DNA of 34,151 bases from Chryseobacterium aquifrigidense. GTDB taxonomy: Bacteria; Bacteroidota; Bacteroidia; Flavobacteriales; Weeksellaceae. Positions 17,271 to 26,214 of this stretch are shown here, piece after piece; the stretch's first letter is position 1, and each line of letters starts with the position of its first letter. Made by a program: the position numbers and the translations under genes. The stretch covers positions 1 through 34,151 of the forward strand of contig NZ_VFPD01000001.1 of the NCBI RefSeq assembly GCF_006716485.1, read 5' to 3'. The notes beneath the pieces are model-generated. The model did not search any database. It was given only the letters and a program-made list of their open reading frames with translations, and had not been told where the DNA came from.

Positions 17271-20200
17271 ATGAAAAAAGTAAAGATTGTACTGGGATTA
17301 TTGTTTTTAGGGCTTGGGACAATGGCTTATGCACAGACCACGCAGGCTTCTATTGTAGGGAAAGTTACCGGACCGGGAAGTACGGCTCAGGAAAAAGTGA
17401 AAGTGACGATCGTAAATGAGTCCACAGGATTCAGAACGGAAACGGAAACCAACTCAAAAGGGGAATATATTTTTAAAGAAATTCCTCTTGGAGGGCCTTA
17501 CACTGTCATTGTAAACGATGATAAAAAAGAAGGTTACAGTGTGAATTTCGGTGATCAGGTGACTGTCAATATGGACCTGGGGAACGAAAAGGCTATTGAG
17601 GAAGTAAAAATTACAGGAAACCTTAAAAACAAGATCGGAAACCTGGGAGCAGCCACAGCAATTTCTGCTAAAAACATCAGTATACTTCCGGTGAATGGAA
17701 GAAACTTCACCAACCTTACGGAACTGTCCCCGCTAAGTGGAAAAGGAGGAAACCTTTCCGGCCAGCTTGGATCGTCCACCAACTTTACGATTGATGGGAT
17801 GACCGCAAAAAATCCCACTTCTGCAGGATCTACTACCAGCCGAAGCGGTGCACCGTTTTCAATTTCCATTGAAGCAGTACGTGAATTCAAAATCACAACC
17901 AACCAATATGACGTTACATTGGGAAGAAGTGGAGGAGGAACCGTAAGTGCTGTTACCAAATCAGGAACCAATAAATTTTCAGGAAGTGCATGGGAATATT
18001 TAAGAACCAACTGGCTTTCCAGTCCATATGACATCAGAGGAAACAAAAGAGATAATGATTTCTCTACTTCCCAGTTCGGGTTTTCATTAGGTGGACCCAT
18101 CATTAAAAATAAATTACACTTCTTCGTAGCATGGGATCACCAGCTGGATTCAAGACCATTGGTGATTGCGGATATCAAATCTCCGGATGATGAGAAGAGA
18201 TTCAATACCACCACGCAGACGCTTAATCAGTTTGTGGATATTGCCAGAGCAAAATATGGAGTAGGAAGCGGTCCTCAGTTTGGAAGTTTTGACAAAGTAA
18301 GAAACTCGGATGCCGGATTTTTACGTTTAGACTGGCAGATCAATGAGAAAAATTTATTGACATTAAGAAATAACTTTACCTATGACCTTAATAAAAACGG
18401 ACTGGGTGACAATACCAATATCAATTTCTTTGAATCTTATGGAAATGATAAAAACCTTGACAACAGCTTATTATTAACCTTAAGATCAAACCTGCAGCCT
18501 AATTTAACTAACGAATTAAAGGCGCAGTATCTTTATACTTTCCAGGACAGTTATCAGAACAATCAATTAGGAAAACCTGTTCCGAGGGCTATAGTTGAAG
18601 GAGTATCTTCCAGTGCAGGATCTACGAATATTCAGATCGGAGGACACCGTTTTGCCCAGGAAAGCTTTAGAAATAATGTATTCCAGATCGTAGATAATCT
18701 ATATTACAATACCGATAAAGTAAAGTATACTTTCGGGGCAGATCTTATGTATACAACCGCAAAATCGGTATACGGAAGTGAGGTTAACGGAAGATTCCAC
18801 TTCCAGGGAATGAGTAATTTTGATGCAATGACCCCTTACCGATTCTACAGAGAAGTTCCTTTGATGGCCGATCCGTCTGTAAGATCAAACATCTGGAACA
18901 TCGGTCTTTATGGGCAATTCCAGACCAAAGTGGCCAAAGGGCTTGATTTAATGGCTGGTTTAAGATTAGACTACAGTGGTTACCCGAAAGCAGAATTCAA
19001 CCAGAAGCTGTTTGATGAAATGGGAATCAGAACAGATAATCAGATCAAATCATTCGTAATCCAGCCAAGATTCCAGTTTGACTGGAATATCAATGAAGGA
19101 AACAAAGACTTCCTGAAGTTCGGTGCCGGAATTTTCTCTTCTGATATCAACAATTACATGATTATCAACAACCTTGTATTCGATGGAAAGCATCTGGCTA
19201 CAGTGGATGTAACCGGTAAAGATGTTCCGTTCCCGGATTTCAACAGTTACAGAAATGATTATGGATCGGTTCCATCTCTTTCCCAGAAGCAGATTCCAAC
19301 CATTAACTATACGGGTAAAGATGCAAAAATTCCAATTGTTTATAAAGCGAATATTTCCTATACCCATTTCTTCAATGAAAGATTCAGAGCGGGAATCGCA
19401 GGATACATGGCTTTAGGTAGAAATAATTATTACTACTACGACAGAAACATGGTTGCCAATCCATTCTTTACCTTAGCTAATGAAGGAGGAAGAGGAGTAT
19501 TTATCCCTACAGGTGCCATTACCAATAATGCTAATAACAGTGTAAGCTTCGACTGGAAACAGGGCAGAATCAATAATAATTTCGGAAGAGTACTCGAATT
19601 GGTGAGCGATGGTAAAGTAAACCAGTTCTCATTCGTCATTGATACAAGTTACCGTTACTGGAAAGACGGAGAAATCACCGCAAGTTATACATGGTCTGAT
19701 ATTAAAGACAATACTTCATATAACGGAAACGTAGCCAACTCTGCAACATTGTCTACGATGATTCAGAGTGATCCGAGAGATTTAAGAATGACCTATTCTG
19801 ACAATCAGTTCCGTAATAAAGTGGTTATCTATGGAAACTCTCCTACCATTGCAGGCTTTACAGTAGGAATCAGATATTCTGGAATCGGGGGAACCCGTTT
19901 CTCAGCAACAACAGGAGGGAATATCAACGGAGACTTTGTTGATTCCAACGACCTTGCTTTTATCTTCCCGAATCTTACCCAATCCGTTCTGGATGATCCA
20001 CAGGTGGGGCAGGCTCTGAAGGATTATATCAATGAATATAACGGAAAAATAGCAGAACGTAACGGAGGTAAAAATGGTTTCTATGGAGTTTGGGACGTTC
20101 GTGTAGCGAAAAAAATTAAATTTGATAAAGTAGGAGCTTTCGAACTTTCTGTAGATATCTTCAACGTAGCAAACCTTCTTAATAAAGAATGGGGTGTCAA

Positions 20201-20354
20201 CAACTCATATGGAAATACCTCTCTGTATAAAGTAACAAGATTCAATAAAGATACGATGCAGTACGAATACACCAAAAACGTAAGTGGAGGAGGTCTGGTT
20301 CCAATGACAGGAAATCCATACCAGATCCAAATCGGTGCGAAATACAGTTTCTAA
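17271..20354 (+). CDS. Oar-like TonB-dependent outer-membrane receptor
   Basis: The 1027-aa protein has a signal peptide (MKKVKIVLGLLFLGLGTMAYA), a carboxypeptidase-regulatory-like beta-sandwich (about 27-100) and an Oar-type plug region (LPVNGRNFTNLTELSPL, then FTIDGMTAKNP and EAVREFKITTNQYD). A long beta-barrel follows, with YxF/YxY alternation to the C-terminal KYSF. Such receptors import large or scarce ligands using TonB energy; the ligand cannot be read here. It is followed, 164 bases later, by an exported glycerophosphodiester phosphodiesterase and a SusCD-phosphoesterase set, suggesting a role in organic-phosphate uptake. A short open frame beginning at 17195 in its leader is out of frame and probably not a gene. 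Confidence 0.92.
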   Translation: MKKVKIVLGLLFLGLGTMAYAQTTQASIVGKVTGPGSTAQEKVKVTIVNESTGFRTETETNSKGEYIFKEIPLGGPYTVIVNDDKKEGYSVNFGDQVTVNMDLGNEKAIEEVKITGNLKNKIGNLGAATAISAKNISILPVNGRNFTNLTELSPLSGKGGNLSGQLGSSTNFTIDGMTAKNPTSAGSTTSRSGAPFSISIEAVREFKITTNQYDVTLGRSGGGTVSAVTKSGTNKFSGSAWEYLRTNWLSSPYDIRGNKRDNDFSTSQFGFSLGGPIIKNKLHFFVAWDHQLDSRPLVIADIKSPDDEKRFNTTTQTLNQFVDIARAKYGVGSGPQFGSFDKVRNSDAGFLRLDWQINEKNLLTLRNNFTYDLNKNGLGDNTNINFFESYGNDKNLDNSLLLTLRSNLQPNLTNELKAQYLYTFQDSYQNNQLGKPVPRAIVEGVSSSAGSTNIQIGGHRFAQESFRNNVFQIVDNLYYNTDKVKYTFGADLMYTTAKSVYGSEVNGRFHFQGMSNFDAMTPYRFYREVPLMADPSVRSNIWNIGLYGQFQTKVAKGLDLMAGLRLDYSGYPKAEFNQKLFDEMGIRTDNQIKSFVIQPRFQFDWNINEGNKDFLKFGAGIFSSDINNYMIINNLVFDGKHLATVDVTGKDVPFPDFNSYRNDYGSVPSLSQKQIPTINYTGKDAKIPIVYKANISYTHFFNERFRAGIAGYMALGRNNYYYYDRNMVANPFFTLANEGGRGVFIPTGAITNNANNSVSFDWKQGRINNNFGRVLELVSDGKVNQFSFVIDTSYRYWKDGEITASYTWSDIKDNTSYNGNVANSATLSTMIQSDPRDLRMTYSDNQFRNKVVIYGNSPTIAGFTVGIRYSGIGGTRFSATTGGNINGDFVDSNDLAFIFPNLTQSVLDDPQVGQALKDYINEYNGKIAERNGGKNGFYGVWDVRVAKKIKFDKVGAFELSVDIFNVANLLNKEWGVNNSYGNTSLYKVTRFNKDTMQYEYTKNVSGGGLVPMTGNPYQIQIGAKYSF

Positions 20355-20368
20355 CTTTTACCTTTGTT

Positions 20369-20451
20369 AACCACTGAAGACATAAAAGAATTGAGCCGGC
20401 TATTGTAATGTCACTTAGCTGAGTCCGTAAATCTTTTATGTCTTTGTGGTT
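20369..20451. repeat. inverted repeat of the AACCAC family
   Basis: The left arm starts AACCACTGAAGACATAAAAG (20369) and the right arm ends TTATGTCTTTGTGGTT (20451). They pair over about 20 bases with one small bulge and enclose about 42 bases. The same template, AACCACnnAAGnCAnAAAAG, recurs at 27885-28067 with perfect 20-bp arms. It lies between the Oar-like receptor and the GDPD gene and has no T run of terminator type. Confidence 0.7.
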
Positions 20452-20518
20452 TTCATTTTTTAATAACTACCTTTATCAGGAAGTTCACAACTTTATTTTT
20501 AATAATTTAATTTATATT

Positions 20519-21265
20519 ATGAAAAATTTTATCTTAGGGTTAGCAGTTTTAAGTACAGTTATGATGAAAGCACAAACCCAGATTATTGCCCACAGAGGAT
20601 ATTTCCAGGCTCAGCCTCCTACAACGGAGAATTCACTTCAATCCTTGGAGAATGCCCAGAAATTAAAAATATATGGGTCTGAATTTGATGTTAGAATGAC
20701 AAAAGATGGTGTATTGGTGATCAACCACGATGAACATCACGGTAAAATGGAAATTTCAGAAGCTACCTTCAAAGAATTGGAAGCATTGAAATTAGCCAAT
20801 GGAGAAAATTTTCCAACTTTAAAAGATTATTTAAAGCAAGGAAAAAAAGATAAATCTCTGAAACTGATTGTCGAGATCAAACCTGCAAAAACTCCGGAAA
20901 TTGAAAAAGAGATCACGCAGAAAACCATCAAAATGATCAAAGACATGAAATTGGAATCTCAAAGTGAGTTTATTTCTTTTAGTCTTAATATCTGTAAAGA
21001 GATCAAAAAACTGGCTCCATCCTTTAAAGTTCAGTACCTGAACGGCGAGCTGTCTCCTGAACAGATCAAAAAAGAAGGATTGGACGGTATGGACTATCAC
21101 TACAGCGTTTTCCAGAAAAATCCAACCTGGATTGCTGATGCAAAAACATTAGGACTAATTACCAATGCCTGGACAGTGAATGACGTTGCCGTATATGATG
21201 AACTGAAAAAACAAGGAATCGGGTTCGTAACAACCAATATTCCTGACCAGTTAAAGAATAAATAA
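20519..21265 (+). CDS. exported glycerophosphodiester phosphodiesterase (GDPD family)
   Basis: GDPD enzymes hydrolyse glycerophosphodiesters to glycerol-3-phosphate and an alcohol. The 248-aa product has a signal peptide (MKNFILGLAVLSTVMMKAQ) and the family motifs in order: H25-R26 in IAHRG, E55 and D57 in SEFDVRMTKDG, H70 in INHDE and the metal-binding glutamate in LIVEIKPAK. A C-terminal TIM-barrel end follows (ITNAWTVND). I chose ATG 20519, directly at the signal peptide; an upstream in-frame extension to 20438 would be translated from the inverted repeat. No -7 element is obvious, so it may depend on read-through from the Oar-like gene. The location suggests a periplasmic or secreted enzyme that frees phosphate-containing units from lipids or teichoic-acid-like polymers. 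Confidence 0.93.
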   Translation: MKNFILGLAVLSTVMMKAQTQIIAHRGYFQAQPPTTENSLQSLENAQKLKIYGSEFDVRMTKDGVLVINHDEHHGKMEISEATFKELEALKLANGENFPTLKDYLKQGKKDKSLKLIVEIKPAKTPEIEKEITQKTIKMIKDMKLESQSEFISFSLNICKEIKKLAPSFKVQYLNGELSPEQIKKEGLDGMDYHYSVFQKNPTWIADAKTLGLITNAWTVNDVAVYDELKKQGIGFVTTNIPDQLKNK

Positions 21266-21310
21266 CAGTCCAAGCTTTTCACAAAAAGTACAACTGAAAG
21301 ACTAAATATT

Positions 21311-21362
21311 CCCCTCCTCCGGAGGGGTGGCAAAAATTCAAAGAATTTTTGACGGGGTGGTT
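21311..21362. repeat. double-hairpin dispersed repeat
   Basis: CCCCTCC-TCC-GGAGGGG is followed by AAAAATTC-AAA-GAATTTTT and then GACGGGGTGG, giving two consecutive small hairpins. I recall near-identical intergenic sequences in other flavobacterial genomes. It lies in the 483-base gap between the GDPD gene and susC. Confidence 0.6.
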
Positions 21363-21403
21363 TACAACACCTCTCAAATCAAATTCTCAACAAGTAGCAA
21401 TTT

Positions 21404-21443
21404 ACACAGTCTGCCCTTTATAAAAGGCAGACTGTGTCTTTTT
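21404..21443 (+). terminator. intrinsic terminator between GDPD and susC genes
   Basis: A 12-bp perfect stem ACACAGTCTGCC / GGCAGACTGTGT with a ~10-base loop is followed by CTTTTT. It ends the upstream unit, so susC must have its own promoter. Confidence 0.82.
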
Positions 21444-21677
21444 GGGGATAAATTCATTATATCCAGGAATATTAAAAAAACATGATTAAATTTAATGTAT
21501 TTATTTAAAAATCAGTATTTTACTTGTTTTGTATAGTATTATCTCAAGTAAAGACAATAAAGATACGTAAATGATGCTTTGATACTGCATTAAAAATACT
21601 TAATTGCTTAAATGGTTAGTATTGAGGTTTTTATCCAATGTTATTAAGACTTGATTAATATATGGTTTAATAAATTT

Positions 21678-21702
21678 TTAAGAAACGTTAAAACTATGTT
21701 AA
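21678..21702 (+). promoter_or_regulatory. TTAA words at 10-11-bp spacing upstream of susC (Pho-box-like)
   Basis: TTAA occurs at 21678, 21688 and 21699; the last two are the cores of ACGTTAAAAC and ATGTTAAGGC, 11 bases apart. They sit 23 bases before the -7-like word at 21725, where an activator would bind over the -33 region. The same pattern precedes the Oar-like receptor gene. Confidence 0.35.
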
Positions 21703-21724
21703 GGCTATCCTTGTAATGTCGTTC

Positions 21725-21732
21725 TAATTTTG
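21725..21732 (+). promoter_or_regulatory. candidate -7 element of the susC operon
   Basis: TAATTTTG is an exact TAnnTTTG match, 16 bases before ATG 21749, giving a very short leader. A TTG at 21711 is too close to serve as the -33 box. Confidence 0.5.
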
Positions 21733-21748
21733 CGCAAACAAAAAGGAA

Positions 21749-24712
21749 ATGCGTAAAGAGACACAAAAACTGTTGGTTTTGTCGCTGTTAGGATTGGTCA
21801 GCGTCAACCTGACAGCGCAGCAGAAAGCTAAAAAAGACACGGTTAAAGGACTTGACGAAGTAGTGGTAACTGCTTTGGGAATCAAAAGACACGACAGGGC
21901 TTTAGGGTATGTTGCCGAAAAAGTAGATGCCAAAACATTTGAAGAAACCCAGAATAACAACTGGGCGCAATCAATGGAAGGGAAAGTGGCAGGTCTAAAA
22001 ATTCAGACTGCCGGAGCAGGACCTCTTGGTACTTCGAGAATTACATTGAGAGGAGAGAAATCCATTATGATGGATCATAACTATGCTCTTATTGTAGTGG
22101 ATGGAGTGCCATTGGGAAATTCTACCACAGGTTCCGGCACGGCAGCGTATGGAGCAGGATCCGGAGGTGATGTTCCTATCGACCTTGGAAACGGTCTGAA
22201 CAGTATCAATCCGGACGACATCGAATCTGTAACTGTACTGAAAGGTGCTTCTGCTGCTGCATTATACGGTTCCCGTGCCGCCAACGGAGCTTTAATGATC
22301 ACCACAAAGTCAGGAAAAACAAAGAACGGAAAACTGAGGGTCACTTTTAACTCTTCCTCGAGCTTTGATTCTGTACTGAAATGGCCGGATTGGCAATACG
22401 AGTATGGGCAGGGAACACTGGCAACCAATACAGCAGGAAACTTCTATTATTCTTATGGTCTTTCCCCGGATGGTCCAAGTACAGGAGGAACCAGTAGTGC
22501 TTTCGGTCCTAAATTCGCCGGACAGTATTATTTCCAATACGATCCTGATGTGATGGGACAAAGCAAGGAAAGACAATTGTGGAGACCTTATGAAAATAAT
22601 ATCAAAGGTTTCTGGAGAACAGGATCTACTTACTCAAACAGCATTTCCGTAGAAAGCTCCAACGAGAAAACAAGTTTCAGGACGTCATTGACTTACCTTA
22701 ATAACGAGTGGATGATGCCTAATACAGGCTTCGACAGGTTCAATTTTGCCTTGTCATTTGCCCATCAGCTTACCCAAAAATTAAAAATTTCAACAAAATT
22801 TGCCTACAACACTACTACCAGTGATAACCTTCCTGCAACAGGATACAACAACCAGTCGATCTCTTACTTCATGATCTTCCAGAATCCCAATGTAGATCTT
22901 GAATGGTACAAACCGGTTTGGAAACCAGGTCAGGAGCAGGTTGATCAGATTCATCCGTTCAGTTCCTACATTGATAATCCTTATATGATTGCTTACGAAA
23001 TGCTGAATGGAGTCAGAAAGAAAACCATTACAGGAAATATCACTGCAGATTATCAGTTTAATAAAAATTTCAGTTTAATGCTGAGGTCCGGTATTGAAAT
23101 CCTGAATGAAAAAAGAACGACCAAAAGGCCATGGAGTTCTGCCAATTACCTGAAAGGTTTCTACAGAGAACAGTTTATCAAAAACCAGGAATATAATAAC
23201 GACCTTTTATTTTCTTATAAAGCAGACTGGAATAAATTCAGTATTTCCGCCTCTGCAGGGGGAAGTATCCGTTATAATGAATATCTGCTGAATGATTATC
23301 AGGCTATTGGATTGAAAACAGCAGGGGAATACAGCCTTACCAATGCGCTCAATATTCCTGTTAAATATCCGGCGCCAAGAGATAAACATGTCGACAGTGT
23401 GTACGGATTGCTTACTCTGGGATATGACAATAAGATTTTTGTGGACGTTACCGGAAGAAACGACTGGAGTTCTACACTTCCCAAGCAAAACAGATCCTTC
23501 TTTTATCCTTCAGTGAGTACCAGTTTCATTCTTTCAGACATTTTTAATCTGAAAAGCAATAACCTGAACTTATGGAAACTGAGAGCTTCATGGGCAAAAG
23601 TAGGGATAGACAGTGATCCTTATCTTTTGGATAATTATTATACAGCAAGCAACATTACAGGAAGCGTGGTAGCACCTACAACCTTTAATAATCCATCTCT
23701 TAAACCTGAAAAAAATACCAATATTGAAGCCGGTATGGATTTCAGCCTTTTCAAAAACAGGTTGAACCTTAATCTGACTGCTTACCAGAATTTCAGTGAA
23801 AATCAGATTATCCCTGTATCATTGCCCACCGAAGCAGGATATTCCAAAAGGATCATCAATGCAGGAAAAATCCGAAACAGAGGTTTGGAACTCTCAGCAG
23901 ATATCTTAGCCATAAGAGGTAAAGATTTCTCATGGAAAGTGGGGGGAAACTGGTCTACCAACGAAAACAGGGTGATGACCTTACCTGAAGGATTCGACGG
24001 AATTGTTTCCAATGTAGGAGATGTAGTCTTTTATAAAATGGAAGTAGGCGGTTCATTGGGAGACATGTATGGTTTTAAACTACTGAGAAATCCGGAAGGA
24101 AAAGTAATTTATGGTGATAACGGACTTCCCGCAAGACCTGCAGATATTGAAAAAGTAGGGAATGCATTCCCGAAATGGAGAGCCGGGCTTCAAAATGATT
24201 TCAGAATCAAAAACTTTACAATAAGCTTCTCATTTGATGGTCAGTATGGTGGTATTGCGTATTCTCAGTCACATCATAAAATGTCTGAGCAAGGTAAGCT
24301 GAAATCTACCCTTCCGGGAAGAGACAATCCAGGCGGAATGATTGTAGGAGACGGGGTGGTTCAGAACCCTGACGGAACCTTTAGTACGAATACAAAAGGA
24401 GTACTGGTATCTTCTTACTACGGAGATTATTACAGAAGAGCCAATGTGGAAACTAACAGCTTCAGCACAGATTTTATAAAACTGAGAGACGCAAGAATTG
24501 CCTATTCATTCCCGAAAGAGACCATAAAATCTATAGGTCTGGATGATCTTACCGTTGCCATTTTCGGAAAGAACCTGTGGATGTGGACCAGGTTTCCAAT
24601 GTTTGACCCTGAAGTGGCTACACTGGACAACGCAACCATCACTCCGGGAGTGGAAATGGGGCAGCTGCCAACAGCAAGAACAGTTGGTTTTCAGTTAAAT
24701 CTTAAATTCTAA
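21749..24712 (+). CDS. SusC/RagA-family TonB-dependent transporter
   Basis: The 987-aa protein forms the barrel of a SusCD uptake machine. After a signal peptide (MRKETQKLLVLSLLGLVSVNLTAQ) it goes almost at once to the TonB-box-like segment GLDEVVVTALGIKR and the plug (VAGLKIQTAGAGPLGTSRITLRG, ALIVVDGVPLGN, SVTVLKGASAAALYGSRAANG). The barrel ends in GFQLNLKF. It lacks the N-terminal carboxypeptidase-regulatory-like domain that most SusC proteins carry before the plug. It is the first gene of a likely three-gene operon, 11 bases before susD. Its substrate cannot be read from the sequence; the phosphoesterase neighbours suggest an organophosphate rather than a plain glycan. Confidence 0.94.
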   Translation: MRKETQKLLVLSLLGLVSVNLTAQQKAKKDTVKGLDEVVVTALGIKRHDRALGYVAEKVDAKTFEETQNNNWAQSMEGKVAGLKIQTAGAGPLGTSRITLRGEKSIMMDHNYALIVVDGVPLGNSTTGSGTAAYGAGSGGDVPIDLGNGLNSINPDDIESVTVLKGASAAALYGSRAANGALMITTKSGKTKNGKLRVTFNSSSSFDSVLKWPDWQYEYGQGTLATNTAGNFYYSYGLSPDGPSTGGTSSAFGPKFAGQYYFQYDPDVMGQSKERQLWRPYENNIKGFWRTGSTYSNSISVESSNEKTSFRTSLTYLNNEWMMPNTGFDRFNFALSFAHQLTQKLKISTKFAYNTTTSDNLPATGYNNQSISYFMIFQNPNVDLEWYKPVWKPGQEQVDQIHPFSSYIDNPYMIAYEMLNGVRKKTITGNITADYQFNKNFSLMLRSGIEILNEKRTTKRPWSSANYLKGFYREQFIKNQEYNNDLLFSYKADWNKFSISASAGGSIRYNEYLLNDYQAIGLKTAGEYSLTNALNIPVKYPAPRDKHVDSVYGLLTLGYDNKIFVDVTGRNDWSSTLPKQNRSFFYPSVSTSFILSDIFNLKSNNLNLWKLRASWAKVGIDSDPYLLDNYYTASNITGSVVAPTTFNNPSLKPEKNTNIEAGMDFSLFKNRLNLNLTAYQNFSENQIIPVSLPTEAGYSKRIINAGKIRNRGLELSADILAIRGKDFSWKVGGNWSTNENRVMTLPEGFDGIVSNVGDVVFYKMEVGGSLGDMYGFKLLRNPEGKVIYGDNGLPARPADIEKVGNAFPKWRAGLQNDFRIKNFTISFSFDGQYGGIAYSQSHHKMSEQGKLKSTLPGRDNPGGMIVGDGVVQNPDGTFSTNTKGVLVSSYYGDYYRRANVETNSFSTDFIKLRDARIAYSFPKETIKSIGLDDLTVAIFGKNLWMWTRFPMFDPEVATLDNATITPGVEMGQLPTARTVGFQLNLKF

Positions 24713-24723
24713 AATCTTTAAAA

Positions 24724-26172
24724 ATGAAAAAGATAATCATACATCTGACATTGGTAGTTTCTGTTTTCATGCTTCAATCCTGTGACAGAACATTCGATGA
24801 AATGAATACAGATACCAGTAAGGTTAAAGACCCTTCCGTTGGCAGCCTTCTTGCTCCCATCCAGTATGAAATGGGAAGTTATGGCTACAACAGGGCAGAT
24901 GATTTCACTTTTGATATCATGCAGATTGCTTTAGACTTTCCCAATGAAGGAAATTCCTACAGCAGATATTATATGGACGAAAAAAGTGGCAATGGCTACT
25001 GGAATACTTCCTACAGATGGCTTAAGCAGGTAAGTGACCTGAGAAAATATGCAGCCAAAGAACAGAATAATAATTACCTGGCTATTTCAATGGTCCTGAA
25101 TGCATGGATTGCTTCCAACCTTACTGATGCTTTTGGTGATATACCTTTATCTGAAGCATTAAGAGTTGAAGAAAATATTTTAAAACCGAAATATGATAAG
25201 CAGAAAGAGGTCTACATCCAGCTGTTAAATGACCTGAAAACAGCCAACTCATTGTTCAATACCAATCAGGCATTAACGGAAACAGATCTGTTTTATAATG
25301 CCAATACCAACAGCCAGACCGGGATTTTAGGATGGAAAAAATTCTGTAATTCTCTTTCATTAAGGTTGTTAACCAGAATACTAAGCAGGAACGGAGAAGT
25401 GAATGTATACGAAAGAATCCAGGAAATTGTCAATAATCCCGCTCAATATCCAATTTTCCAGAATAACACAGACAGTGCCGTGCTGCCTCTTTCCGGAATA
25501 TCTCCTTACCTGCCTCCAATAGCCCGTCCACAGGATTTTACAGCGTACAGGGCAGCAGGTGAATTCTTTGTGAATGCCATGAAAGATAATAATGATCCTA
25601 GACTGAGTATGTTTTTTACAAAAGCGAAAGCAACATCAGGAGAAGATCTTGGCTATAAAGGAGCTCCTTCCGGATACGCTTTGGGAACAGCTTTCAATTA
25701 TCAGCCTTCTAATTTGAACCAGAATCTGGCGAAAGCACCTTTAAAGATTTTAATCATGACCTATTCTGAAGTTCAGTTTATCCTGGCAGAATTAGTCAAT
25801 AAAGGAATCATCGCGGGAAACCAGCAGACCTACTACGAAACAGGAGTGAAATCTATTATTGAACAATGGGGCGCAACAGTTCCGGCCAATTATTTCAGCA
25901 ATCCTAAAGTAGCTTATGACGGTTCTCTGGAAAAAATTATGCTTCAGAAATACATTTCCCTGTTTTTTGTTGACCATCAGCAGTGGTATGAATACAGACG
26001 TACAAAACTTCCGGTACTTCCTAATAACGGAGGGCTTCAGAACGGCGGGCAAATGCCTGTGAGATTCATGTATCCTACCGCTACAAAAGTGATGAATACA
26101 GATAATTATAACGCGGCCGTACAATCGATGGGAGGAGACAATATCAACGTGAAAATGTGGTGGAATAAATAA
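24724..26172 (+). CDS. SusD/RagB-family surface lipoprotein
   Basis: This is the substrate-capturing lid of the SusC transporter, 482 aa. The signal peptide ends in a lipobox (MLQSC, lipidated C20). The body is the alpha-helical TPR-like fold of the SusD-like group 2 proteins, with features such as FGDIPLSEAL near 140 and YSEVQFILAELVNKG near 345. It is co-transcribed with susC (11-base gap) and followed 42 bases later by the phosphoesterase gene. It would sit on the cell surface and bind the imported molecule. The lack of any glycoside hydrolase nearby argues against an ordinary polysaccharide locus. Confidence 0.93.
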   Translation: MKKIIIHLTLVVSVFMLQSCDRTFDEMNTDTSKVKDPSVGSLLAPIQYEMGSYGYNRADDFTFDIMQIALDFPNEGNSYSRYYMDEKSGNGYWNTSYRWLKQVSDLRKYAAKEQNNNYLAISMVLNAWIASNLTDAFGDIPLSEALRVEENILKPKYDKQKEVYIQLLNDLKTANSLFNTNQALTETDLFYNANTNSQTGILGWKKFCNSLSLRLLTRILSRNGEVNVYERIQEIVNNPAQYPIFQNNTDSAVLPLSGISPYLPPIARPQDFTAYRAAGEFFVNAMKDNNDPRLSMFFTKAKATSGEDLGYKGAPSGYALGTAFNYQPSNLNQNLAKAPLKILIMTYSEVQFILAELVNKGIIAGNQQTYYETGVKSIIEQWGATVPANYFSNPKVAYDGSLEKIMLQKYISLFFVDHQQWYEYRRTKLPVLPNNGGLQNGGQMPVRFMYPTATKVMNTDNYNAAVQSMGGDNINVKMWWNK

Positions 26173-26214
26173 CAAATTGAATTTAAAAATTGAAAATAAT
26201 TTAAAGATTAAAAA

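Noticed and set aside
17195..17419. 74-codon frame in the leader of the Oar-like receptor
   Set aside because: It overlaps the receptor start in another frame and its second half is the receptor's signal-peptide region read out of frame. A regulatory leader ORF cannot be excluded but nothing supports it.
17555..18103. 182-codon minus-strand open frame
   Set aside because: It is antisense to the plug region of the Oar-like receptor and shows no domain or signal; it is a shadow of that gene.
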